The translations under genes and the position numbers were made by a program. The notes below the pieces were generated by a model, which had not been told where the DNA came from, did not search any database, and saw only the letters and a program-made list of their open reading frames with translations. From contig OY762444.1 of assembly GCA_963665735.1 (NCBI GenBank), positions 744,001 through 808,000 of the forward strand: a stretch of 64,000 nt of DNA. The letters run 5' to 3'. Each line of letters begins with the position of its first letter. Position 1 is the stretch's first letter. Origin of the DNA: CATOSK01 sp963665735. Its GTDB lineage: Bacteria; Chloroflexota; Dehalococcoidia; Lucifugimonadales; UBA3495. Shown one piece after another: positions 33,573-41,230 of the stretch.

Positions 33573-33942
33573 AGAACGCTGCTCCCGGCGGGGTGTTTTG
33601 GGTTTGGTCACGTGGGGGACGGCCCGCCGGGGACAATCGTACCGACGGGGACGGCGGGGGTCAAGGGAAATCCTCGTGTCCGCTGCGGACGCTGGCCATT
33701 CATTCCGGGCCAACGTCGTCTGTTGCAAGGATTCCTGGATTCCGGCGAAAGCCGGAATGACGATACATCATCCACCAGCCATCATTTCAATGATGGCAAC
33801 CTCATTAGAGTCCGTTAACTTTGGCTTGACGGATAAACCGGGATTCCGTTCGTGGTGAGCTTGTCGAAACATGAACGGACGGCCCTTCGACAAGCTCAGG
33901 GCGAACGGGAAAATCAACCATCAATTGAAGATTGTTCGGCTG
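33573..33942 (-). repeat. Repeat-bearing gap; first REP in reverse polarity
   Basis: Contains the palindrome TGGATTCCGGCGAAAGCCGG (about 33,738-33,760), the leftmost REP with reverse orientation, and a GTTCGTGGTGAGCTTGTCGA...TTCGACAAGCTCAGGGCG repeat (about 33,848-33,910). No gene was seen. Confidence 0.7.
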
Positions 33943-35028
33943 CTAGTCGAACATTATTACGCTGCGGGCTACGTTGCCGGCTTTCATGTCGGCGAAGGCT
34001 TCGTTCAGCTGCTCCAACGTCATGTGCTGGGATACCAGTTCGTCCAGCTTGAGGCGGCCCTGGCGGTAGAACTCGATGTAGCGGGGCATATCGGTGCGGA
34101 AACGGTTGGAGCCCATGCTGCTGCCCTGAATCTTGCGCTCCCGCCGCAGGAAAGCCCCGGCGTCAATTTCAATCTTGGTGCCTTCGGGAATCATGCCGAT
34201 GATGGTGGCGGTGCCACCGTCGCGGAGCATTTCGTAGCACTGCTCGGCGGTCTCTTTCAACCCGATGGCCTCAAAGGAATAGTCAACGCCGCCGTCGGTC
34301 AGGTCGCGGACTTTCTGCACCACCTCGCCGCCGGAGGCGTCAATAACCTCGGTGGCGCCGAACTGGGTCGCCAGGGTCAGCTTGGTTTCCACGGTGTCAA
34401 TGGCGATGATGCGGAGGGCGCCGGCCAGGGCCGCTCCCTGAATGCAGTTGAGGCCCACGCCGCCGCAGCCGACGACGGCCACGGTACTGCCCGGCTCGAC
34501 CTTGGCGGTGTTCAGGGCCGCGCCCAGGCCGGTGGTGGCGCCGCAGCCGATTAACGCCAGCCGGTCGAAAGGAACGTCGTCGTGGACTTTTACCACGGCG
34601 TTTTCATGCACCAGCATCATCTCGGCGTAGGAACCCAACTGGGCCATCTGCGTCACGGGTTCCCCGTGCTGGCTGAGGCGGGGCGGCTCATCCCGTCCGC
34701 GGGTCACGTCAACGCGGGTGCAAAGGTTGGGCTGACCCCGCAGGCAGAATTCGCAATGGCCGCAGAAAACCGAAAGGCACATGATGACCGAGTCGCCGGG
34801 CCGGACGTAGCTAACCTGGTCGCCCACCGCTTCGATGGTTCCGGCGGCTTCGTGGCCCAGGACGGCCGGCAACCGCATGGTGTAGCTGCCTTCGACGTAA
34901 TGCAGGTCGCTGTGGCAGACCCCGCTGGCCCGGGTGTGGACCAGGACTTCGTGGGGGCCGGGGTTGTCCACCTGCACCTCTTCCACTTCCAGGGGGCGAT
35001 TGACTTCCCGCAACACCTGGGCTTTCAT
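33943..35028 (-). CDS. Zinc-dependent alcohol dehydrogenase (MDR superfamily)
   Basis: A 361-residue medium-chain dehydrogenase. The catalytic zinc site is formed by Cys38 (GVCHSD), His59-Glu60 (GHEAAG) and a later Cys in IGCGATTG. The structural zinc lobe is Cys89, Cys92, Cys95 and Cys103 (FCGHCEFCLRGQPNLC). NAD is bound by VAVVGCGGVGLN. The long lobe and overall spacing match class-III-like and aryl-alcohol dehydrogenases. The ATG at 35,028 follows GGGAGG by 7 nt; the longer frame to 35,127 has no such support. The gene is the first of the minus-strand run inside the inverted element pair, and the right element begins about 260 bp upstream. Confidence 0.93.
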   Translation of the reverse strand: MKAQVLREVNRPLEVEEVQVDNPGPHEVLVHTRASGVCHSDLHYVEGSYTMRLPAVLGHEAAGTIEAVGDQVSYVRPGDSVIMCLSVFCGHCEFCLRGQPNLCTRVDVTRGRDEPPRLSQHGEPVTQMAQLGSYAEMMLVHENAVVKVHDDVPFDRLALIGCGATTGLGAALNTAKVEPGSTVAVVGCGGVGLNCIQGAALAGALRIIAIDTVETKLTLATQFGATEVIDASGGEVVQKVRDLTDGGVDYSFEAIGLKETAEQCYEMLRDGGTATIIGMIPEGTKIEIDAGAFLRRERKIQGSSMGSNRFRTDMPRYIEFYRQGRLKLDELVSQHMTLEQLNEAFADMKAGNVARSVIMFD

Positions 35029-35291
35029 GGCGTTCCTCCCTTTAATGCCGGATATTCCACGCCTGCCAACTTCGGGCGATGCCGGAGTCGGGCAGTAGAA
35101 TTTTGGGCCGAATTTAGCATCGGCCACTTACGCCGTCAACCGAAGGTTTGTCTGCACCCCTTGGGGGGCGCTTGGGCGGGGTTGGGAAAGGCAAGGGTTT
35201 CTGGATTCCGGCCCCGTATCGTGGTACGGGGCAGGCTCTTCGCAGGAATGACGGTGGGGTGCGCTCCCTCCCCGGCCCCTGAATAGGGGGC
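35029..35291 (-). repeat. Short gap with a loop-expanded REP
   Basis: At about 35,198-35,255 a reverse REP (TGGATTCCGG ... GGAATGACGG) has an extra internal palindrome CCCCGTATCGTGGTACGGGG in its loop. No gene was seen. Confidence 0.55.
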
Positions 35292-36266
35292 GGCGGGTGA
35301 AAATTTTACCTTTTTGTCCAAAAGTGTCCATTTTTGACCATTTGAGCGTGGATTGGGGGGTTAGATGTGTCCAGGATGTGTCCATTTTGGGGGATATTTG
35401 GGCGGTTTTGGCGATTTTGGACACTTTTTGGGCGGGTTTTGGACAGGTCTATTCGGTTGTTTTTGGGCTTCCGGTCGGTTGATTTTTGGGTTGGCGGGGC
35501 GGGCAACCACAAGGGTTGCCCCTACGGGTTGGGAAATCCGAGATTCCAAGGAAAGACCAACGCCGGCACTCGCCAGGATTTCTGGATTCCGGCCTTCGCC
35601 GGAATGACGGGTTGGGAGGCGGGAATGATTTTCACCCCGCGGCGGGGGTTTTTGTTTTCCGTGGCATTTCGTGGCGTTGTGTTGCATTTTGGTTGGGGGT
35701 TACCCCCTCCCCAACCCTCCCCCTGGTAGGGGGCGGGAGTTTCTTGTTGGGATTTTATCGGTTGTCTTGGGTCCTCCTTTTGGTTGGTTTTGGGGTTCCG
35801 GCGTTGGGATTTCAGGGTTGCCCGGCCGGGCGTTCCGGCTTTGCCCCGTCCCTTCAAGGGGGACGTTGCTGTCGCCGGTGGGCGTGGCCGACTACCGCCG
35901 CTACCACCCCGCAGGGGAGCAGCCACCCGTCGTCCAGGGGCACGGGCCGACTACCGCCGCTACCACCCCGCAGGGGAGCAGCCACCCGCCAGCCAGGGGC
36001 ACGACCGACTTTGCCAGCCGGGTTCTCCCAAGGGAGAAGGGCCGACGCCCGTCGGTGGGGGCGGTTGCCGCAGCGGAATCTTAAACCTCGCATCGGATAA
36101 GAGCCCGGGTTGTCCGGGAGGGATTCTCGACGCAAACGGCGGGGCGGGCTGCTACATAGGCGGTTCCTCCTGGGTTTAGGATTGGGTACAAAGAAAAGGG
36201 ACGGCCCCCTTATTGAGGGTCGTCCCTACGTTGGTTACATTACATCAGGGAGGGATGGCTTGTCAA
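35292..36266 (-). other. Structured non-coding element, right copy (inverted)
   Basis: Same module order as the left copy but on the minus strand: TTGACA (36,266-36,261) with TAATGT; hairpin GGGACG/CGTCCC with TTTTCTTTG (36,223-36,185); AGGAGG then ATG directly followed by TAG (36,157-36,152); the TTATCC-GATGCGAGG helix; the TTCTCCCTTGGGAGAA and CCGACGGGCGTCGG hairpins; two GCTCCCCTGCGGGGTGG units; the GGACGGGGCAAAG segment; and the TGTCCA-rich A/T tract (35,297-35,450). It is longer than the left copy because REP, TAGGGGCAACC and CCCTCCCCC repeats (35,500-35,740) are inserted between the GC-rich body and the A/T tract. The start-stop is kept, but the stop codon differs (TAG versus TAA). Confidence 0.75.
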
Positions 36267-36583
36267 GGGGGGTTTTGTCAGTTGGGGGTGGTTCGACAGG
36301 CTCACCACGAACGGTTGTCGGAGGCGATGTTGGTTCCAGGCGAGGATGTGGATTCCCGCTCCTTCGGCTATGCTCAGGACAGGTTTCGCGGGAATGACGG
36401 TGGGGGTGGGGGTTTTTCACACAGAGGCACGGAGGATTGGGGGAGTTCGCGGGAATGACGGTGGCAAAACGCTGATATGCGGTTGCGCTTACCGGATTGG
36501 GCGGGTTTACTGACACATCGGGAACACGGAAGGGCAAGGCCGTCTGCTACAATCGGGTTATTCACCGTTGGGGAGGGTTGGCA
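36267..36583. repeat. Repeat gap and upstream region of the methyltransferase
   Basis: GTTCGACAGGCTCACCACGA repeat (about 36,290) and a reverse REP whose loop contains the CCTTCGGCTATGCTCAGGAC micro-insert (36,350-36,402). The promoter of the next gene has an extended -10 (TGCTACAAT, -10 hexamer at 36,548-36,553). Confidence 0.65.
36546..36553 (+). promoter_or_regulatory. Extended -10 promoter of the methyltransferase gene
   Basis: TGCTACAAT-type extended -10 with TACAAT at 36,548-36,553; the predicted start, about 36,560, lies 24 nt before the GTG start and supports that choice of start. Confidence 0.5.
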
Positions 36584-38218
36584 GTGACAGCAGCGGAAAC
36601 CAACAAGCTCTACTTTGGCGACAACCTGGACATTCTGCGGGAATATGTCGCGGACGAAAGCGTTGACCTGATTTATCTTGACCCGCCTTTCAACTCCAAC
36701 GCCACCTACAACGTGCTGTTCCAGGAAAAGAGCGGCGAGCAGTCGGCGGCGCAGATTACCGCTTTTGAGGATACCTGGCACTGGACGCTGGATTCGGAAT
36801 ACGCTTATCAGGACGTGGTAGCCAACGGGCCGGCCAAGGTGGGGGAACTGGTGGCGGCGATGCGGTCTTTTCTCGGTCAGAACGACATGATGGCCTACCT
36901 GACCATGATGGCGCAGCGGATGGTGGAACTGCACCGGGTCTTGAAACCGACGGGCAGCCTTTACCTGCACTGCGACCCCACGGCCAGCCATTACCTGAAA
37001 CTGCTGTTGGATGCGGTGTTTGGCAACAAGAATTTTCGGAACGAAATTACTTGGGTACGCACATTACCGCACGGTAATGTACGACAAATGTTTGGCCGTT
37101 CCCACGATATTCTTTTCTTTTACTCGAAGGGAGAATCAACCGGCTGGAACCAGCAATATAGTAGCCATCGAAAAGAATACCTTGACCAATTTTATAGATA
37201 CACTGAACCTGATTCAGGACGTAGATACAGGCTTGTATCTTGCATCAACCCGAATCCCAACCGCCCCAACTTGACCTACGATTGGTATGGCGTGACCAAG
37301 GTATGGAAATGGACCCGTGAAAGGATGCAAGACGCTCACGACCGGGGTATTTTGGTTTACTCACGGAACGGCATACCCAGCTACAAGAACTACCTGGACG
37401 AAATGAAAGGAACCCCTATGCAGGATGTTTGGGCAGACATCCCGCCACTAATGGGTAGCGCCCAGGAACGCCTGGGCTACCCCACCCAAAAGCCGGAGGC
37501 TTTGCTGGAGCGCATCATCAACGCCAGCAGCAATGAGGGAGACATGGTACTAGACCCCTTTTGCGGATGCGGCACTGCCGTTGCGGTGGCGGAGCGGCTC
37601 AACCGGCGTTGGATTGGTATTGACATTACCCATCTGGCGATTTCGCTGATGAAAAGCCGCTTGCGGGATACCTTTGGCGATGATTTGCGCCCTTACCAGG
37701 TTATCGGCGCGCCCCAGGATACGGCCAGCGCGCAGGCTTTGGCGGTGGAAAGCGAACATGACGGACGCTATCAATTCGAGTGGTGGGCCTTGGGTCTGGT
37801 GGACGCCCGCCCGGCTCAGGACAGGAAGAAGGGGGCCGATTCCGGCGTGGACGGTTACATCAATTTCTTTGACGACAACAGCGGCCAACCCAAGCGAATC
37901 ATCGTGCAGGTCAAGAGCGGTCACGTCAACCGGGGGATGATAGCGACGCTGAAAGGGGACATGGAGCGGGAAAAGGCGGACATAGGGCTGTTCCTGACGC
38001 TAAATCCGCCCACCGGCCCGATGGTGCAGGACGCCATCGCCGCCGGATTTTACGAACCGGAGCATTTTCCCGGCCAGCAGTTTCCGCGGGTGCAAATCCT
38101 GACCGTGGAGGAACTGCTGAACGGCAAGACCGCCGAATACCCCCGCTACGCCCCGTCAGCCACTTTCCGGCAAGCCCCCCGCCGCCGGCGGAACCGGGGG
38201 GCGCAGGCGGGGTTTTAG
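36584..38218 (+). CDS. DNA methyltransferase (beta class) fused to an Mrr-like PD-(D/E)xK nuclease domain
   Basis: From the GTG at 36,584 (after GGGAGG) the protein is 544 residues. The methylase part has motif IV first (DLIYLDPPFNSNATYN, about residues 29-43) and the SAM-binding motif I late (DPFCGCGTAVAVAERLNRRW, about 322). This circular order is the beta class used by type III Mod and related adenine methylases. A target-recognition stretch lies between them. Residues 400-500 look like a restriction-endonuclease fold: KGADSGVDGYINFF (catalytic Asp) followed by RIIVQVKSGHVNRGMI (Q-x-K core of Mrr-type nucleases). No separate restriction or specificity gene is adjacent, so modification and cleavage may reside in one chain. 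Specificity is unknown. Confidence 0.88.
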   Translation: MTAAETNKLYFGDNLDILREYVADESVDLIYLDPPFNSNATYNVLFQEKSGEQSAAQITAFEDTWHWTLDSEYAYQDVVANGPAKVGELVAAMRSFLGQNDMMAYLTMMAQRMVELHRVLKPTGSLYLHCDPTASHYLKLLLDAVFGNKNFRNEITWVRTLPHGNVRQMFGRSHDILFFYSKGESTGWNQQYSSHRKEYLDQFYRYTEPDSGRRYRLVSCINPNPNRPNLTYDWYGVTKVWKWTRERMQDAHDRGILVYSRNGIPSYKNYLDEMKGTPMQDVWADIPPLMGSAQERLGYPTQKPEALLERIINASSNEGDMVLDPFCGCGTAVAVAERLNRRWIGIDITHLAISLMKSRLRDTFGDDLRPYQVIGAPQDTASAQALAVESEHDGRYQFEWWALGLVDARPAQDRKKGADSGVDGYINFFDDNSGQPKRIIVQVKSGHVNRGMIATLKGDMEREKADIGLFLTLNPPTGPMVQDAIAAGFYEPEHFPGQQFPRVQILTVEELLNGKTAEYPRYAPSATFRQAPRRRRNRGAQAGF

Positions 38219-38386
38219 GGGGGATGGGGATGGGGAAGGTTGGTTCCAGGCAAGGACTTGGATTCCCGCTTTCGCGGGAATGACGGTTTAGGGGTGGTCT
38301 TGTTGGCGGTGTAGGGGCGCACGGCCATGCGCCCCTGCGGGGTGGATGGGATGAGTGGTTAACCGTTACACGCCGTTGCCGCCGGG
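38219..38386 (-). repeat. REP and TAGGGGCGCAC palindromes
   Basis: A reverse REP at about 38,261-38,286 and the palindrome TAGGGGCGCACGGCCATGCG at about 38,313-38,338. Confidence 0.7.
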
Positions 38387-40054
38387 TTATGTTGGGCGGT
38401 AGGGGTCAATGCAGACGGATTGAGGACAGGCGGGGCGGCTGGGAATGACGATGGGCTTGGCCCGGTCGGCGCCCAGGCACAGCAGCACGTAATGGTCGGC
38501 GTTTTCGCGCACCGGCAGCCAAGTGTCGTGCAGTTCCTCTTCCGACAGGTTTTGCAGCCAGCGCCATTCTTCCGGCAAGACCTTGTTTTCCAGCGGGTAG
38601 TAGTGAACCATGCGGCCCAAGCTGTATTCGGCCAGGTTGTGCAGGTATTCCTTGGCGTCCTGCTTGGAAAAACCGGCTTCCTTGACGTGGCGGGCAATGT
38701 CCGGCGTGACCAGGACGATGGTGTCCCAGGCGCTGCCCTTTTCGTCGCGGCCCTGGCGCACCAGGTCCCACTGGCTGAATATGCAGTTGTAGCCGATGGT
38801 TTTGAGCAGCCCCTCGGCGGTGTTGTTGCCCTGGTCGGCAACGTCAATCTCCCCGGAGGTGGAAAAGACGGTTACGACGCTGTCGTTGGGGTTGAATCCG
38901 TGCTCGACGTGGTAGGGTTCCCAGGGGCTGGCGTCCTCGTTTTCGGCGACGCAGACGGTGAACTTGCGCACGGTGCCCAGCACGTCCATGTCCAGTTGGC
39001 CGGGATACCAATGGCCGATGTTTTTGAGGCACAGGGTATAGGCGCGGCCAATGGCCAGGTTGGCGCGGTTCTGGCGGCCCGGCCCCATGCAGGCGGCCTG
39101 GCTGTTGATTTCCAGTTCTTTGGCGATGGGGCCGTTGACCAGCAGCATGGAGGCGTGGGAACTGGTGGAGATCAACAGGCTCTTGACCCATTCCGGGTCC
39201 ATGTTGGAAAGGGCTTTCAATCCGCCGATGATTACCGGCAGATGCTCCGGTTCAGCGCCGGCCATGACGGAGTTGATGGCTATTTTTTCCACGGTGGCAA
39301 GGCCGTAGCCGGGGGGAAGGTCGCAGACCACGTGGTCGGGCGGTAGGTTGGTTCCGGCGAGCATCCGGGCCACCTGGGAGGCGGTAGCGGGCATCATGGG
39401 AAAGCCGTCGCCCCAGTCGCGGTTGAGGAACTCCCGGTTCATCACTTGCAAGGCGTCCAGGTAGTCGCCGCCCTCGAACCGCTCAACGCGGGTGGGGGGC
39501 AGTTGGACGTTCTGGGCGGTTGTTTGCAGGTCTCCGGTCAATTCCCGGGTCAGGGTGTCGAAGGCGGCTTCGGTCTGCTGCAACGTGCGTTGCCGGTCGA
39601 GGTTGCGGAAAATCCAGGGGACGACGACGTAGCGGATGCCGGGCATGGCGAAGGCGCGGGCGCTGGCCTTGGCGTCGTTCTCGAACCTGCCGGAGACGAT
39701 AAGCACCGTGGGGGTGCCCTGCTTTTCGATTTCCACCATTTCGTGGACCATCCACGAAGTGCAGGAGCCTCAATCGGCGGTGGCGCCGATAACGATGTCG
39801 GACTCGGCGCTGACCTTTTCCAGCACCTCTTCCGGCGCGGGGAGACCGCCCCGGTAGAAGTTGGTTTGTACGCTGGGTTCCCGGTCTCTCAGCATTTCCT
39901 CAACCCGGCGGAGGGCCACGTCGCCCATTGCGGTGCCGCTCCAGAGCAGGCCAACCTTGAGGCCGTCCAGGCTGGCCGGGCGGGGATTGATGTTCCTGGC
40001 GTTGATTACGCCGCGCTGCTGGGCTACCGGGTTGAGCACCGACAGAATTTCCAT
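38387..40054 (-). CDS. UGSC-motif selenoprotein (in-frame UGA read as selenocysteine)
   Basis: From the ATG at 40,054 (after AAGGAGG) the frame runs 94 codons to a TGA at 39,772-39,770, continues GSCTSWMVHEMVEIEKQG without any further stop, and ends at 38,387: 555 residues with selenocysteine at position 95. The TGA-Gly-Ser-Cys quartet is the hallmark of the UGSC family, known as a selenoprotein group with Cys homologues. A perfect hairpin begins 11 nt after the UGA. Residues 1-200 form the UGSC domain (SDIVIGATAD before Sec, GIRYVVVPWIFRNLDR after). The larger second part (GDGFPMMPATASQVARML, SQAACMGPGRQNRANLAIGR) is a separate uncharacterised domain. U-G-S-C resembles redox-active Sec/Cys pairs. 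A standard gene caller would split it in two at the TGA. Confidence 0.88.
39740..39772 (-). promoter_or_regulatory. UGA codon and candidate bacterial SECIS hairpin
   Basis: UGA at 39,772-39,770, then 11 nt, then the perfect inverted repeat TTCGTGGA/TCCACGAA (39,758-39,751 with 39,747-39,740). The loop is UGG, or AUGGU if one pair opens, with G available in the loop. Distance and small G-containing loop match known bacterial SECIS elements that bind SelB. Confidence 0.75.
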
Positions 40055-40211
40055 GACGCCTCCTTGACACTCCTTTGACGGGGGATGGTTTGCCGTTGGG
40101 GGTAGTCTAGCCGGGGGACTTGGGGGCGTCAAACGGGGCGGCGGAATTGAGCGGTACGAAAAGAATAGCCGCCCGACTGGACGGCTATGTTTGGGGGGAT
40201 TGGTCTGGAGT

Positions 40212-40288
40212 TGGTCGGGGCGGCCAGATTTGAACTGGCGGCCCCCTGCACCCCATGCAGGTGCGCTACCGGGCTGCGCCACGCCCCG
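40212..40288 (-). tRNA. tRNA-Pro (anticodon GGG), CCA encoded
   Basis: The minus strand folds as a cloverleaf: acceptor CGGGGCG/CGCCCCG (40,288-40,282 with 40,222-40,216), D arm GCGC-AGCCCGGTA-GCGC, anticodon stem CCTGC/GCAGG enclosing the loop ATGGGGT (anticodon GGG), and T arm GCCAG-TTCAAAT-CTGGC. Discriminator A is followed by genomic CCA (40,214-40,212). It lies 158 bp upstream of the selenoprotein gene on the same strand. Confidence 0.95.
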
Positions 40289-40329
40289 ACATTGATTAGG
40301 ATAGCACACCGGGAGGGAACGGGCAAGGG

Positions 40330-40358
40330 TTGACAAACGTAATGACCGATACTAGCAT
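40330..40358 (+). promoter_or_regulatory. Candidate promoter of the NYN gene
   Basis: TTGACA (40,330-40,335), 17-base spacer, TAGCAT (40,353-40,358, wth an overlapping CATAAT at 40,356-40,361). It gives an untranslated leader of about 80 nt. Confidence 0.45.
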
Positions 40359-40443
40359 AATAAGCGGCTCTTGGGTGCGTCCCGGGAGAGATATTAGCTT
40401 GGCGGAGGGCTGCGTGCCCACCGCCGATATTTTTTGCGGGGTT

Positions 40444-41199
40444 ATGGAATTGCGAGCGTGTGTGTTTGTTGATGGGGAGAATTTCCGGCGTTCCATAGCA
40501 AATTTGTTCGTCAACTTTCGGAGGGAAAACTACCTCCCCAACAACGCCGATTGGACTGGCCTCTTCGACTGGATAGTGGATGAAGTTACCGGAGGTGGTG
40601 AAAGAATACGCACCTATTGGTACGTAATCCAGTCCATAGACTATGTACCCCATGACCTGTCAAGGCTAGCGCGACAGCCCGGGGAGGCGCGGGCTATTTT
40701 GTCTCGCCACCCACGTTACCGCGAAAGATTAGTTGGCGCCGAAGACCCCGATGGGTTGATTCAGCAACTCATTGAGGAACTGACCCGTAATCGTGTGGTA
40801 ATGGAAAGCAGATTCAATGATTGGAACGCCATTCAAGACGGAATCGCTGTTCGGCACAACGCGGTAGAATTCAGACGAGCCGGAGCTATCCAGTGCCAGT
40901 TATTCGACCTTCAGTTGGGTCAAGAAAAGGCTGTGGACGTGAAACTGGCTACTGACCTGATTGTCCTCAAAGATATCTACGACGCCGCTATCATCTTTTC
41001 CGGGGATCAAGACTACGTTCCCGCCATACAGGTCATAAAAGACTATGGAAAAAGGGTCATCAATGTCGCCTTCAGGAATCGCGCCGGCCGGTTGCTGCCG
41101 GGTGGGGCCAGGCGGTTGAACCAGGTGACCGACCGAAGTTTCGTCGTCAACTACCAAGACTTGAACCGATTTCTGCACATAGACCCGCCTCAAACTTGA
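40444..41199 (+). CDS. NYN domain protein (PIN-like nuclease fold)
   Basis: 251 residues from the ATG at 40,444; the earlier in-frame start at 40,330 coincides with the promoter and is rejected. The NYN (LabA/DUF88) signature is complete: N-terminal CVFVDGENF with the first acidic residue, KAVDVKLATDLIVLKDIYDA in the middle, and IIFSGDQDYVPAIQVIKDYG with the later acidic cluster. NYN proteins are predicted metal-dependent ribonucleases in RNA processing or defence. The region between residues 40 and 130 is variable and may determine the substrate. The CaiB/BaiF gene starts 31 bp downstream. Composition is less GC-biased than neighbours, hinting at transfer. Confidence 0.88.
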   Translation: MELRACVFVDGENFRRSIANLFVNFRRENYLPNNADWTGLFDWIVDEVTGGGERIRTYWYVIQSIDYVPHDLSRLARQPGEARAILSRHPRYRERLVGAEDPDGLIQQLIEELTRNRVVMESRFNDWNAIQDGIAVRHNAVEFRRAGAIQCQLFDLQLGQEKAVDVKLATDLIVLKDIYDAAIIFSGDQDYVPAIQVIKDYGKRVINVAFRNRAGRLLPGGARRLNQVTDRSFVVNYQDLNRFLHIDPPQT

Positions 41200-41230
41200 C
41201 CGAATCGGCTTTTGCGCTAAGGGAATTCTT

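Noticed and set aside
28343..35028. The inverted element pair and enclosed genes as a composite transposon or invertible segment
   Set aside because: The elements encode no transposase or recombinase, the enclosed genes are on both strands without a common theme, and the inverted arrangement is already explained by the general repeat-polarity rule; no target duplication was seen. Not excluded, just unsupported.
38387..39751. Second half of the UGSC gene as an independent gene, and the first half as a 188-residue gene
   Set aside because: The supposed start of the second half has no ribosome-binding site, the first half would extend upstream through the tRNA gene, and the TGA-GSC junction with its hairpin explains both.
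40212..40288. tRNA-Pro as an integration (att) site for the flanking region
   Set aside because: No partial tRNA duplicate and no integrase were seen on either side.
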